Shown: piece by piece, positions 1 to 8,168 of the stretch
Position numbering within the stretch: position 1 is the first letter of the stretch
How the letters are laid out: every line of letters begins with the position of its first letter
Translations under genes and position numbers: made by a program
Source: Flavobacterium sp. Leaf82
GTDB taxonomy: Bacteria; Bacteroidota; Bacteroidia; Flavobacteriales; Flavobacteriaceae
NCBI RefSeq assembly: GCF_001422725.1
Contig: NZ_LMMA01000032.1
Span: 543,198-607,197, forward strand
Reading direction: 5' to 3'
Length of the DNA: 64,000 nucleotides
The notes under the pieces: model-generated
Seen by the model: the letters and a program-made list of their open reading frames with translations, nothing else
Database searches by the model: none
Told to the model about the DNA's origin: nothing

Positions 1-31
1 TTTATTTTACAAATCATTAAAAAGAAACACT

Positions 32-151
32 ATGAACAATATTTTTAGAGGATTACTGGCAGGTTACGGAGCAAAAAAATTAGGCGGAGGATGTTTTGGT
101 ACTATTTTCGTTTTTATAATTATTTGGGTGATTTTAGGACAATGTAGTTAA
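32..151 (+). CDS. Small membrane protein, 39 aa
   Basis: A short ORF with an ATG preceded by an A-rich leader (AAAAAGAAACAC). It has a Gly-rich N-terminal half (residues about 7-21, including GLLAGYGAKKLGGG) and one hydrophobic segment at residues 23-35 (GTIFVFIIIWVIL), ending in GQCS. The layout suggests a single-pass inner-membrane miniprotein. I do not recognise a family. Codon use resembles its neighbours and there is no competing ORF, so it is probably real. It lies 123 nt upstream of the DUF808 gene in the same direction and may share its transcript. Confidence 0.5.
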   Translation: MNNIFRGLLAGYGAKKLGGGCFGTIFVFIIIWVILGQCS

Positions 152-274
152 TTTTATACTAAAAAATAACCAAAAAAAGTCTTAGATTAGCGCCTATAAA
201 TAAACAAAATTGTGCATTAAACTGTTTGCTCAATGCCAGTGAATTACACAATTTTTAAAACCAAATAAAAGATA

Positions 275-1168
275 ATGGCATCAGGTTTTTTCGTACTATT
301 AGATGATATCGCAGCAATTATGGATGATGTTGCAGTAATGAGTAAAATTGCAGCAAAAAAAACAGCCGGAATTTTAGGCGATGATTTAGCTGTAAATGCT
401 GAAAAAGCTTCAGGATTTGCTTCATCAAGAGAACTTCCGGTATTGTGGGCAATTAGTAAAGGTTCACTCCTTAATAAAATAATTATTTTACCCATAGCTT
501 TTTTATTAAGTGCATTTTTACCGGTTGCAATCATTGTAATCCTTGTACTTGGTGGATTGTTTTTAGCTTATGAAGGAGCCGAAAAAATCTATGAATTTAT
601 ATTTCCACACAGCCATGACGAGTCTGCAGGAATAACTGATGAAGTTTTAACCGAAGAAGAAATTCTGGAAGCCGAAAAAGGAAAAGTAAAATCAGCTATT
701 GTAACTGATTTTATTTTATCTGTAGAAATAGTAATTATTGCCTTAGGAACCGTAATCGACGAACCTTTAATACAACAAATCATTGTAACTTCGATAATTG
801 CATTAATTGCCACTATTGGTGTTTATGGTATTGTGGCTCTTATTGTTCGAATGGACGAAGCAGGTTATAAACTGATTAAGTTTAGTAAAAACGAAAAAAG
901 CATATCAAAATTTATCGGAAATATATTAGTGAAAGCCCTTCCTATAGTAATTAAAGGTTTAACTGTTATAGGAACAATAGCTTTAATTCTGGTTGCAGGC
1001 GGAATCTTCGTGCATTACATCCCGTTCTTTCATCATTTAGCACCTAAAATTAATATTCCCGTAATCATAAAAGAATTTGTAGTAGGTATTATATTAGGAT
1101 TTGTAGTATTAGGATTTGTAAACCTATTCGAAAAAATATTTAAAAAGAAAGAGAAAGAAATCGCATAA
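275..1168 (+). CDS. DUF808 family membrane protein (YedI-like)
   Basis: 297 aa, the usual length for DUF808 proteins. The N-terminus is typical of the family (MASGFFVLLDDIAAIMDD, then KKTAGILGDDLAVNAEK). There are about five hydrophobic segments: residues 70-95, 148-165, 168-192, 230-250 and 267-287. A charged His/Glu-rich stretch (FPHSHDES, then EEEILEAEKGK) lies between the first two. The family is an integral inner-membrane group with no established biochemical role, so I assign none. A good intrinsic terminator follows the stop codon, so the transcript probably ends here. Confidence 0.85.
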   Translation: MASGFFVLLDDIAAIMDDVAVMSKIAAKKTAGILGDDLAVNAEKASGFASSRELPVLWAISKGSLLNKIIILPIAFLLSAFLPVAIIVILVLGGLFLAYEGAEKIYEFIFPHSHDESAGITDEVLTEEEILEAEKGKVKSAIVTDFILSVEIVIIALGTVIDEPLIQQIIVTSIIALIATIGVYGIVALIVRMDEAGYKLIKFSKNEKSISKFIGNILVKALPIVIKGLTVIGTIALILVAGGIFVHYIPFFHHLAPKINIPVIIKEFVVGIILGFVVLGFVNLFEKIFKKKEKEIA

Positions 1169-1191
1169 TTTCTATAATATAAAAATATCAG

Positions 1192-1222
1192 AACACTAGT
1201 CGAAAGGCTGGTGTTTTTTTTT
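1192..1222 (+). terminator. Intrinsic terminator after the DUF808 gene
   Basis: An 8-bp stem, AACACTAG paired with CTGGTGTT (one G-U pair), with an 8-nt loop and a run of T. It lies 24 nt after the DUF808 stop codon. Confidence 0.8.
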
Positions 1223-1501
1223 GAAGCAAAACTGCCATTTTCAAAACACCTTATGTCCCGCTATTCACTATATCTTTTTATCCGTTAAAAAAACGGCTAA
1301 AAAGGATATCGTTTCTATCGGGGCTATGAAATAAAAATTCAATTTCATAAGAAATAACTGTTATTACGTAATTTTTTTTATTCGATTAAAATTCTGATTT
1401 GTAATTGTTTAGTGTTTTTGTTTATTTATTTAACAAATGCATAAAGCAACCAAAGTAATTGCTTTACATCTTCATAGTATAACAATTAATTATTATTTTA
1501 T
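1223..1501. other. Intergenic region before the lipoprotein gene
   Basis: AT-rich sequence without a convincing ORF on either strand. I see no perfect TAnnTTTG box for the downstream lipoprotein gene. There is no repeat shared with the rest of the window. Confidence 0.4.
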
Positions 1502-1915
1502 ATGAAAAATTTTAAATTTAAATCAGTTTTTGTAGTATTATTTCTAGTAACAGCATTAATTTCTTGCAGTAATGATGACGATAAAGAAACTCCACCAGAT
1601 GCGACTACAAAAGTGGCATTGGTAACCGAAGTAAAAGGTCCCGCAACAGGAAAAGTAAACGAAGAACTAAGTTATGATGTAACATTTATAGTAGACAACG
1701 CTTGCGGAGAATTTAGCAAAATTTCAGAAGCCACAATCGGAACAGAGAAAGGATTACAAGTAGAAGCAAAATATCCATCAGGAGTTTGTACCCAACAAGT
1801 TCCGGATCCTAAAAAGACAGTCTACAAATTCAAATCAGCAGCAAAAGGAACTTTCGAAATCAAATTCAAAAAATCAGATAAGGAATTCATAACAACAAAA
1901 GTGGTTATTGAATAA
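1502..1915 (+). CDS. Small secreted lipoprotein, 137 aa
   Basis: The N-terminus is a clear lipoprotein signal: charged MKNFKFK, a hydrophobic core, and the lipobox LISC with the acylated Cys at about residue 22, followed by SNDDDKE. Asp/Glu residues just after the Cys resemble the surface-export signal described for Bacteroidetes lipoproteins, so surface exposure is possible. The mature part (about 115 aa) is Thr/Lys/Val-rich and looks like a single beta-sandwich. It contains two Cys (NACGEF and SGVCTQQ) that could form a disulphide. I do not recognise a family and infer no function. It appears monocistronic. Confidence 0.75.
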   Translation: MKNFKFKSVFVVLFLVTALISCSNDDDKETPPDATTKVALVTEVKGPATGKVNEELSYDVTFIVDNACGEFSKISEATIGTEKGLQVEAKYPSGVCTQQVPDPKKTVYKFKSAAKGTFEIKFKKSDKEFITTKVVIE

Positions 1916-2067
1916 TCAGATTCCAGCTTGATAAAAGGTAAGTTATGAAACCATTTTACAAAGATTTAATTTTTTTTAAATTGATGTAGAATGGTTTTCT
2001 TTTTTATGAAGATCTATCTGATGAGATTTTATAAATAATTATTTAAAAAGGAATAAGTCAAAATAAC

Positions 2068-2075
2068 TATCTTTG
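2068..2075 (+). promoter_or_regulatory. -7 box (TATCTTTG) of the toxin-antitoxin operon
   Basis: TATCTTTG matches the Bacteroidetes -7 consensus TAnnTTTG exactly. It lies 21 nt before the antitoxin ATG. No good TTTG is present about 19 nt upstream, so the -33 box is weak. Confidence 0.6.
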
Positions 2076-2096
2076 AGTTATTAAAAGATTATAATT

Positions 2097-2342
2097 ATGG
2101 GAGCTTTAGAGTTAAGAGATAGTATTTTAGAATATATAAATACTGCAGATGAACGTCTTTTAAAAGTTGTGAAAGCAGTTATTGACAGTTACCAGGAAGA
2201 AGAAATAGTGGCTTTTTCAGTTGATGGAAAACCAATTACAAGAAGTACTTACCAAGCAGAAGTAGCTAATGCAAAATTAGAGATTCAAAAAGGAGGATTT
2301 ATTTCACAGGATGATTTAGAAAAAGAATCTGAAAATTGGTAG
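2097..2342 (+). CDS. Antitoxin of a ParE/RelE-type pair
   Basis: 81 aa. The N-terminal half is helical (residues 3-34, LELRDSILEYINTADERLLK...). The C-terminal half is polar and charged (SVDGKPITRSTYQAEVANAK, ending EKESENW). This is the layout of small flavobacterial antitoxins that precede ParE-family toxins: an N-terminal dimerisation and DNA-binding part and a C-terminal toxin-binding tail. The stop codon is directly followed by the toxin ATG with no gap, so translation is probably coupled. A consensus -7 box lies just upstream. The antitoxin call rests on operon layout and size; no catalytic or HTH motif proves it. Confidence 0.75.
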   Translation: MGALELRDSILEYINTADERLLKVVKAVIDSYQEEEIVAFSVDGKPITRSTYQAEVANAKLEIQKGGFISQDDLEKESENW

Positions 2343-2633
2343 ATGATTAAAGTAAAGAAAGTAATTTGGACTAATACAGCTAAAGATCAATTAAAAACAA
2401 TATATAATTATTACAAAGAGAAATCACTTCAAGGTGTAATAAATGTAAAAAATGATATTTTAGATAGTACGAAAAGTATTCATTTTGTAGAACAGTATCG
2501 GAAAGATGAAATTGAATCCGAATTTAGAAGAATTATCGTTAGAGATTATAAAATATTATACATAGAAGAGAAAGAAGTTGTTTATGTTGCCAGAATATTT
2601 TCAACAAAAAGAGATTCTGTAAAACAGATATAA
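2343..2633 (+). CDS. Type II toxin, RelE/ParE family
   Basis: 96 aa, the normal size for ParE/RelE toxins. It starts with VIWTNTAKDQLKTIYNYYKE, the typical family opening (W, then a helix with Q/L and Y positions). It continues with a segment in which the family shows FRRIIVRDYKILYIEEKE, the Arg-Tyr-Ile-Val beta-hairpin. Family members act on gyrase (ParE) or ribosome-bound mRNA (RelE). The sequence alone does not decide between them, although the ExFRRIIVRDYKILY pattern is more ParE-like. It abuts the antitoxin gene and a terminator begins at its stop, so the two form a closed bicistronic unit. Confidence 0.82.
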   Translation: MIKVKKVIWTNTAKDQLKTIYNYYKEKSLQGVINVKNDILDSTKSIHFVEQYRKDEIESEFRRIIVRDYKILYIEEKEVVYVARIFSTKRDSVKQI

Positions 2634-2657
2634 AAGAGCTTATTAAGCTCTTTTTTT
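2633..2657 (+). terminator. Intrinsic terminator of the toxin-antitoxin operon
   Basis: AAGAGCT and AGCTCTT arms with a 5-nt loop and seven T. It begins directly at the toxin stop codon. Confidence 0.8.
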
Positions 2658-2681
2658 ATGATAGTAAGTAGTGAAACACAC

Positions 2682-2712
2682 TTTGCCATTCCTTTAAAAA
2701 TTACTATTTTTG
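2682..2712 (+). promoter_or_regulatory. Full Bacteroidetes promoter of aguB
   Basis: TTTG at 2682-2685, a 19-nt spacer, then TATTTTTG at 2705-2712. Both boxes match the consensus exactly. An in-frame TTG that could be read as a start at 2710 is part of the -7 box, so translation cannot begin there on this transcript. This decides the aguB start in favour of the ATG at 2731. Confidence 0.85.
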
Positions 2713-2730
2713 CACTCTAAAATTTATGTC

Positions 2731-3618
2731 ATGCCGAAAAGAAAATATAAAATCGCCGTTATTCAGTTAAATCTAAATGACGTTGCCGAAAATAATCTTA
2801 AAAAATGTATCAGTTGGGTAAAAGATGCAGCTAATAAGGGTGCCGAAGTAATTTTATTACCCGAATTATATAGCAGTCATTATTTTTGCCAAAGCGAAGA
2901 TGTAGACAATTTTGCTTTAGCAGAACCACTATACAGTACTTCGTTTATTGCATTTAGTGAATTGGCAAAGGAGTTAGGAGTAGTTATTATTGTTCCTTTC
3001 TTCGAAAAAAGAATGGCTGGAATTTATCACAATAGCGCTTACATCATTGATACTGACGGAACAGAAGCTGGTTTATACCGTAAAATGCACATTCCGGACG
3101 ATCCTCATTTCTATGAGAAATTCTACTTTACTCCGGGAGATTTAGGTTTTCAGGCCATTGAAACTAAAAAAGGAAAAATTGGAACCCTAATTTGTTGGGA
3201 TCAATGGTATCCGGAAGCAGCACGTATTACAGCTTTAAAAGGAGCTGAGGTATTGTTTTATCCAACAGCAATTGGATGGCATCCAAAAGAAAAAGAACAA
3301 TATGGCGAAAACCAATACGGAGCCTGGATGAACGTTATGAAAGGTCATGCTGTTGCAAACGGAGTTTTTGTTGCCGCTGCAAACAGAATTGGTTTAGAAA
3401 AATATATTGAAGGAACAGAAGGAATTCAGTTTTGGGGAGCTTCGTTTATTGCAGGACCTCAAGGTGAGATTTTAGCGCAGGCTTCTCACGATCAGGAAGA
3501 AATTCTAATTGCCGAAGTTGATTTGGATCTACAAGAAAATGTACGTCAGAACTGGCCATTTTTCAGAGACAGAAGAATTGATGCTTTTGGAGATATTACA
3601 AAAAGAGCAATTGATTAA
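2731..3618 (+). CDS. aguB: N-carbamoylputrescine amidase
   Basis: 295 aa, carbon-nitrogen hydrolase (nitrilase) superfamily. It hydrolyses N-carbamoylputrescine to putrescine, CO2 and ammonia, the last step of the agmatine route, in the cytoplasm. The catalytic triad is visible: Glu45 in LLPELYSSHYF, Lys118 in YRKMHIPDDP and Cys155 in TLICWDQWYPEAA. The motifs DPHFYEKFYFTPGD and FYPTAIGWHP are typical of AguB rather than of other nitrilases. The start is the ATG at 2731 because the upstream TTG lies inside the promoter. The partner enzyme AguA is 3.3 kb downstream on the same strand but under its own promoter, with two opposite-strand genes between them. A bidirectional terminator follows. 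Confidence 0.93.
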   Translation: MPKRKYKIAVIQLNLNDVAENNLKKCISWVKDAANKGAEVILLPELYSSHYFCQSEDVDNFALAEPLYSTSFIAFSELAKELGVVIIVPFFEKRMAGIYHNSAYIIDTDGTEAGLYRKMHIPDDPHFYEKFYFTPGDLGFQAIETKKGKIGTLICWDQWYPEAARITALKGAEVLFYPTAIGWHPKEKEQYGENQYGAWMNVMKGHAVANGVFVAAANRIGLEKYIEGTEGIQFWGASFIAGPQGEILAQASHDQEEILIAEVDLDLQENVRQNWPFFRDRRIDAFGDITKRAID

Positions 3619-3640
3619 TTCAGTCAATTTATAAATACAA

Positions 3641-3672
3641 AAAAAGGACGAAATTTATATTTCGTCCTTTTT
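3641..3672. terminator. Bidirectional terminator after aguB
   Basis: AAAGGACGAAAT and ATTTCGTCCTTT form a perfect stem around TTAT, with A-run and T-run flanks. It serves aguB on + and could back up the terminator of the convergent ompA-family gene. Confidence 0.85.
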
Positions 3673-3691
3673 TATTTTCTTTAAACAAAAA

Positions 3692-3725
3692 AAATCCGCT
3701 TCAGAATATTCCGAAGCGGATTTTT
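3692..3725. terminator. Terminator of the OmpA-family gene
   Basis: AAATCCGCTTC and GAAGCGGATTT form an 11-bp stem, with A-run and T-run flanks. It lies 18 nt beyond the stop of the minus-strand gene. Confidence 0.85.
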
Positions 3726-3742
3726 AGAAATATATAATTAGA

Positions 3743-5008
3743 TTATTTTACTTTAAAAGTAACTCTTCTTACGATTTGACGAGCTTCTTTAGAATTTTTA
3801 TTCACAGAAGTATCTTCACCGTTTGCGATTATATTTAATCTTGAAGCATCGATTCCAGCATTTTCAGCTACTTTTTTCACAGCTTCAGCTCTTTTTCTTG
3901 ATAATTCAGTATTGTAATCTGAACTTCCAATTTCGTCAGAATACCCAATGATATCTGCAGATTTTCCTGGATTGTTTTTCAAGTATTTCACTAAGAAATC
4001 AACACCTGATAAAGAAGCATTTGTTGGTTTAGAAGAGTTAAAGTCAAAATAAACATTAACATATCCACCATTAATCAATTCTTCAACAGTATTGTTTGTT
4101 GCAGTTTGGCTACCTTGTTTAACATAAGTTTTGTCTAAATAGCTTTCTAATTCATCCGGAACACCATTTTGATTGTTATCAATAGATTGTCCTTTAGTAT
4201 TTACAGCAACTCCTGAAACAGTATTAGGTTCTAAGTCGTACAAATCAGCAACACCATCTTTATCAGTATCAATAAGATTAGTTTCGATTGTAGTAACTCT
4301 GTCTTCTAATTTGTTTAATCTTTCGTTTTCTTCAGAATACCAGTCAGCATGTTTTTCGTTTTTACCTAAGTAGAAAGTCAAACCAACAGAAGCATTTAAT
4401 AATACTCCGTCTAAAGAACCAGTTGTTGGAACACCTTTTCCGTCAAAATTATGATTTTGTCTTCCGTTAACAATACCGGTTAAATCTCCGGTTAAAGCAA
4501 TTCTATTGCTTAATCTAACTTGTCCGGTTAATCCCATGATTCCATGACCCATGTAATCTTTTCCGTCAAAACCTTTGTCAGAACTTAATTGAGAAACACC
4601 AAAACCACCATGTGCTAATAAACCAAAAGTGTTTGTCCAGGTTTCAAAGTTCAAAGCTCTACCAAGGTTAATAACCCCTTGTACACTTGCTCTGTAATAT
4701 TTGCTTTCGAAGTCAGGCGTGTTATCACGTTCCTGAAATTGGTCATAACCAACATCAAATTTTAAACCGAATTTTGGGTTAAACATATATCTTACACCTA
4801 AGTCTGCGTGAAACGGACTTACAGTTTCAGTAGAATAACCAGTTGTCATTGTTCTCGTTGGTTTATTTAAACCACCATTCAATTCAATCGACCATTTGTT
4901 ATAACCAGGTTTTTCAATTGCTGGCTGAGTTGACGTTGTTGCCATATTTTGTGCATTTGCAGCAAATGCTAATAGTAAGAGCGATACTGAAGCTAATTTC
5001 TTTTTCAT
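3743..5008 (-). CDS. OmpA-family outer membrane protein
   Basis: 421 aa. The Sec signal peptide is MKKKLASVSLLLLAFAANAQ. An N-terminal eight-strand-type beta-barrel follows (about residues 35-210, with many Gly/Tyr/Phe strands). Next come a short helical linker and acidic calcium-binding thrombospondin-3-like repeats (DTDKDGVADLYDLEPNT, then DNNQNGVPDELE). The C-terminal OmpA peptidoglycan-binding domain runs from VNVYFDFNSSKP through IIGYSDEIGSSDYN and LSRKRAEAVKK to the end. It should anchor the outer membrane to peptidoglycan. A TTG three codons upstream is in frame, but the ATG gives the better signal peptide. Its -7 box is at 5067-5074. Confidence 0.9.
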   Translation of the reverse strand: MKKKLASVSLLLLAFAANAQNMATTSTQPAIEKPGYNKWSIELNGGLNKPTRTMTTGYSTETVSPFHADLGVRYMFNPKFGLKFDVGYDQFQERDNTPDFESKYYRASVQGVINLGRALNFETWTNTFGLLAHGGFGVSQLSSDKGFDGKDYMGHGIMGLTGQVRLSNRIALTGDLTGIVNGRQNHNFDGKGVPTTGSLDGVLLNASVGLTFYLGKNEKHADWYSEENERLNKLEDRVTTIETNLIDTDKDGVADLYDLEPNTVSGVAVNTKGQSIDNNQNGVPDELESYLDKTYVKQGSQTATNNTVEELINGGYVNVYFDFNSSKPTNASLSGVDFLVKYLKNNPGKSADIIGYSDEIGSSDYNTELSRKRAEAVKKVAENAGIDASRLNIIANGEDTSVNKNSKEARQIVRRVTFKVK

Positions 5009-5066
5009 GATATCCAAATTTTAATTTAATTGTGATTATTAAGAGTTTTTCTTTTTAAACTCTGGA

Positions 5067-5074
5067 CAAAATTA
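5067..5074 (-). promoter_or_regulatory. -7 box of the OmpA-family gene
   Basis: Reads TAATTTTG on the minus strand, an exact TAnnTTTG match, 58 nt before the ATG. No clear -33 TTTG was found at 17-20 nt. Confidence 0.45.
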
Positions 5075-5173
5075 TACTACGAGTTTTAGAATGTGTTCTA
5101 TCCGGTCTTACATAATTCCCACCTTTTGGGTTTTATTTATGTAAATACGTTAAAATAATCAGAAGATTGGAGC

Positions 5174-5210
5174 AAAAAAAAGAGCTAAATTTATTTTTTA
5201 GCTCTTTTTT
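5174..5210 (-). terminator. Terminator of the beta-propeller lipoprotein gene
   Basis: AAAAAAGAGCTAAA and TTTAGCTCTTTTTT arms (one bulge in the loop region), 20 nt after the minus-strand stop codon. Symmetric A/T runs allow function on both strands. Confidence 0.8.
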
Positions 5211-5229
5211 AAAAATGTAAATATGAAGG

Positions 5230-6753
5230 TTATTTTAAATCCGGTTGGTAGATTTTGATTGTTCCATCTCCCTCACTACTAACTACTAACAAACTTCTTT
5301 TGGTTGGACTTTTAGATGCCGGAATAAATAATATTCCCTCTGGAGCGTCTCCTGTTTTTACAGTTTGCAAATATTGTGGCGAAGCAGGATTTGTAATATC
5401 ATAAGTCATAAAAGAATCTGATCTTTCTAATCCAACAAACAGAATATTCTGACTTCCCATCTTAACAGCAACTACCGCTTCGGGTTCAGAACCTTTATCA
5501 TCGCTGCGTTTATCATCATAAGTTCCTAATTCATTCGTTTTTTTATCAGCATCATTTTTACTGTCGTAAACAATTTTTCCTGTATTTCCGTTCCAGATCG
5601 AGAAAGAACGTGCTCCAAAAGCAACCATTTCATCAAGATCACCGTCACCGTCGGTATCGCCCATATCAGCAATAAGGTTCAATCTTCCTAAATTCGTTTC
5701 TAATTTTAAAGTTGCAGCATCAGGAAAAACAGTCGCGTCAAGTTTCATGTCTTTCATTCTTTTAATATCTGAGTAAGCCGTGTACTCCCTTGAATCACCT
5801 TCATTTGCGGTAACAAAATACGGAGTATTATTTGCAGAAAAGTGGCTGATCCCGTCCGGCATAAACATACCTTTTACTTTCCAGGGATTAAAAGCTACTT
5901 TATCATCTTTATCAGAAACATCAATTGCATTTTCAGCAGTATTAAAATCTTTAAAACCCAAAGGATAAATAGCTGTAATTGTTTTAGAAGTTAAATCTAC
6001 TTTTGCAACCCCATTATTTTCCTGCAATGTTACCCAGGCAGTTTTAGAATCATCAGAAATAGTCACATATTCAGGCTCGATATCCTGAGCAAAGCTTTTG
6101 GCAAACTTTGAAATTCTGAAACCCTCTTTTTGCAAAGCCACTGCCTGACTGCTAAAAGGTGCAAAATCTAAAGTAGTAACAATATAATTATTAGTTACCT
6201 CAATAATAGAAATTGTTCCGTTTGGATCTTGAGAATAATCTGTATTTGGTTCTCCTTCATTAGCCGTCATAATATATTTTCCGTCAGGCGAAAAAGTAAC
6301 CATATCAGGTAATGCGCCAACAGTCACTTGTTTAATCAAACTATAATCAGTTGTATTAAAAATAACTACTTTTCCGTTTCCTTGTTTGTTTACCGTTGAT
6401 TCTAAGGCAACTGCTAGTTTTCCGTCAAAAACAGAAACACTATTTGAAGCTCCTTCATATGGAGTTAAATCTATTTTGCCAATTTTTGTTGGTTTTGTTG
6501 GATCAGATAAATCAATAACATCGATCTGATTAGTTCCACTATTATTTACTGTAAAAAGTTTTTTTGTTTTTTCGTCATAAGCTGTTATTTCTGCAGCACC
6601 TTCACCTCCAATAGTTACAGAACCAATTTCTTTAAAAGTTCCCGGATTTTCATTTACAACAACTTCAGGTTCCTGACTGTTTGAGTTTTCATCATTATTA
6701 CAACTTACCATAATAGATAAAGATGCTAATAATAAGATAGGTAGTTTTTTCAT
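5230..6753 (-). CDS. Choice-of-anchor I beta-propeller lipoprotein
   Basis: 507 aa. It has a lipoprotein signal MKKLPILLLASLSIMVSC, then NNDENSNSQEP. The mature protein is built from LVIVD/YVTN-like blades (for example KKLFTVNNSGTNQIDVIDLS, VVIFNTTDYSLIKQVTVG and SPDGKYIMTANEGEPNTDYS). An acidic loop, DMGDTDGDGDLDEMVAFG, could bind calcium. The pattern matches the choice-of-anchor I family of secreted propeller proteins, whose biochemical role is not established and which are sometimes labelled alkaline-phosphatase-like. The start at 6753 was chosen over an in-frame upstream codon at 6792 because the signal peptide begins there and the upstream codons overlap the -7 box. Confidence 0.82.
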   Translation of the reverse strand: MKKLPILLLASLSIMVSCNNDENSNSQEPEVVVNENPGTFKEIGSVTIGGEGAAEITAYDEKTKKLFTVNNSGTNQIDVIDLSDPTKPTKIGKIDLTPYEGASNSVSVFDGKLAVALESTVNKQGNGKVVIFNTTDYSLIKQVTVGALPDMVTFSPDGKYIMTANEGEPNTDYSQDPNGTISIIEVTNNYIVTTLDFAPFSSQAVALQKEGFRISKFAKSFAQDIEPEYVTISDDSKTAWVTLQENNGVAKVDLTSKTITAIYPLGFKDFNTAENAIDVSDKDDKVAFNPWKVKGMFMPDGISHFSANNTPYFVTANEGDSREYTAYSDIKRMKDMKLDATVFPDAATLKLETNLGRLNLIADMGDTDGDGDLDEMVAFGARSFSIWNGNTGKIVYDSKNDADKKTNELGTYDDKRSDDKGSEPEAVVAVKMGSQNILFVGLERSDSFMTYDITNPASPQYLQTVKTGDAPEGILFIPASKSPTKRSLLVVSSEGDGTIKIYQPDLK

Positions 6754-6776
6754 TTTGTGTTTTTTTTTAGTTTTGC

Positions 6777-6784
6777 CAAAAGTA
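6777..6784 (-). promoter_or_regulatory. -7 box of the beta-propeller lipoprotein gene
   Basis: TACTTTTG on the minus strand, an exact -7 consensus, 23 nt before the chosen ATG at 6753. It supports rejecting the longer N-terminus. Confidence 0.55.
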
Positions 6785-6907
6785 ATTAGCATAGTTCCGT
6801 CGTATATTAAGGCTGTATTATTTAATCTTTAACTTAAATTTTATCAGATATTTAATCTAAATAGGATATGATTTTGATTGTGCTATTTTATAATCCTTTT
6901 GAATGAT

Positions 6908-6915
6908 TATCTTTG
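6908..6915 (+). promoter_or_regulatory. -7 box of aguA
   Basis: TATCTTTG, an exact consensus, 26 nt before the aguA ATG. The -33 position holds ATTT instead of TTTG. Confidence 0.6.
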
Positions 6916-6941
6916 TACACTTTCAAATTTAGAACCTCTTT

Positions 6942-7982
6942 ATGTCAACAAATAATAGAAGATTTCCAGCAGAATGGGAGAAGCAACAAGGAATTGTATT
7001 GTGTTTTCCGCATAATGGTAACGATTGGCCAGGAAAATACGAAGCAGTTCAATGGGCTTTTGTAGAATTTATAAAAAAAGTAGCCACTTTTGAAACTGTA
7101 TTTTTGGTCGTAGCCGATGAAAAACTAAAAGAAAAAGTTGCCGAAATGTTAGAGAGAGCCCGCGTAAATATTGCGAATGTATCTTTTATAATTCATAAAA
7201 CAAACAGAAGCTGGATGCGCGATTCCGGACCAATTATTGTAAAAAATGGTTCGAAAAGAGAAGCTTTAAATTTTAATTTTAATGGTTGGGCTAAATACAA
7301 AAATTATCAATTAGATAAATTTGTACCTTCTAAAATAGCTGATTTTATTGATGTTCCCTTAACACAAGTAATCTACAAAGGAAAACCTGTAATTGTAGAA
7401 GGCGGAGCAATTGATGTAAACGGAAGAGGAACTTTATTAACTTCTGAAGAGTGTTTAATGCACCCAACAATTCAGGTTCGAAATAAAAACTTTACCAAAG
7501 AAGATTACGAAGCTGTTTTTAAAGAATATCTTGGCGTTACAAATGTAATCTGGCTTGGAGACGGAATAGAAGGTGATGATACTCACGGTCATATCGACGA
7601 TTTATGCCGATTTGTAAATGAAGATACGATTGTAACAATTGTTGAAACAGACAAAAATGACGCCAATTACAAACCATTACAAGATAATTTGAAACGTTTG
7701 CAAAATGCAAAATTAGAAGACGGAAAATCGCCAATAATTGTAGCTTTGCCAATGCCAAAACGTGTTGATTTTGAAACTTTAAGATTGCCCGCAAGTTATG
7801 CTAACTTCTTGATTTTGAATAAATGTGTTTTAGTACCTACTTTTAATGATAGCAATGACAGAGTTGCATTAAACATATTAGCAGAATGTTTCCCTGACAG
7901 AGAAGTAATAGGAATAAACTGTATCGATTTTATCTGGGGATTTGGAACATTACATTGTTTAAGCCAACAGATTCCTGCATAA
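6942..7982 (+). CDS. aguA: Agmatine deiminase
   Basis: 346 aa, peptidyl-arginine-deiminase-type family. It converts agmatine to N-carbamoylputrescine and ammonia, supplying the AguB substrate for putrescine synthesis. Visible family motifs are FPAEWEKQQGIVLCFPHNGNDWP at the N-terminus, WMRDSGPIIV, VEGGAIDVNG, GDDTHGHIDDLCRF (catalytic Asp/His region) and GFGTLHCLSQQIP with the catalytic Cys339 at the C-terminus. The length is normal. It has its own -7 box and is followed by a strong terminator, so it is a single-gene unit and not an aguBA operon. Confidence 0.94.
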   Translation: MSTNNRRFPAEWEKQQGIVLCFPHNGNDWPGKYEAVQWAFVEFIKKVATFETVFLVVADEKLKEKVAEMLERARVNIANVSFIIHKTNRSWMRDSGPIIVKNGSKREALNFNFNGWAKYKNYQLDKFVPSKIADFIDVPLTQVIYKGKPVIVEGGAIDVNGRGTLLTSEECLMHPTIQVRNKNFTKEDYEAVFKEYLGVTNVIWLGDGIEGDDTHGHIDDLCRFVNEDTIVTIVETDKNDANYKPLQDNLKRLQNAKLEDGKSPIIVALPMPKRVDFETLRLPASYANFLILNKCVLVPTFNDSNDRVALNILAECFPDREVIGINCIDFIWGFGTLHCLSQQIPA

Positions 7983-8046
7983 AAAAAAAGTTACATTAAT
8001 CTGTGATAAAATTATCAGGTATACAGAGACTTTCTTATATCATTTG

Positions 8047-8077
8047 AGCTGTCACCAAAAGTGGCAGCTTTTTTTTA
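8047..8077 (+). terminator. Terminator of aguA
   Basis: AGCTGTCAC and GTGGCAGCT (one G-U pair) with a 5-nt loop, followed by eight T. Confidence 0.85.
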
Positions 8078-8168
8078 TTGTATATTTAACAGACGGGCTT
8101 GCTATGTGTCCCAACATCCTTCTTATATTCGTATGTTCAACAATGCAGAAATGCAAATTTAATTTTAT

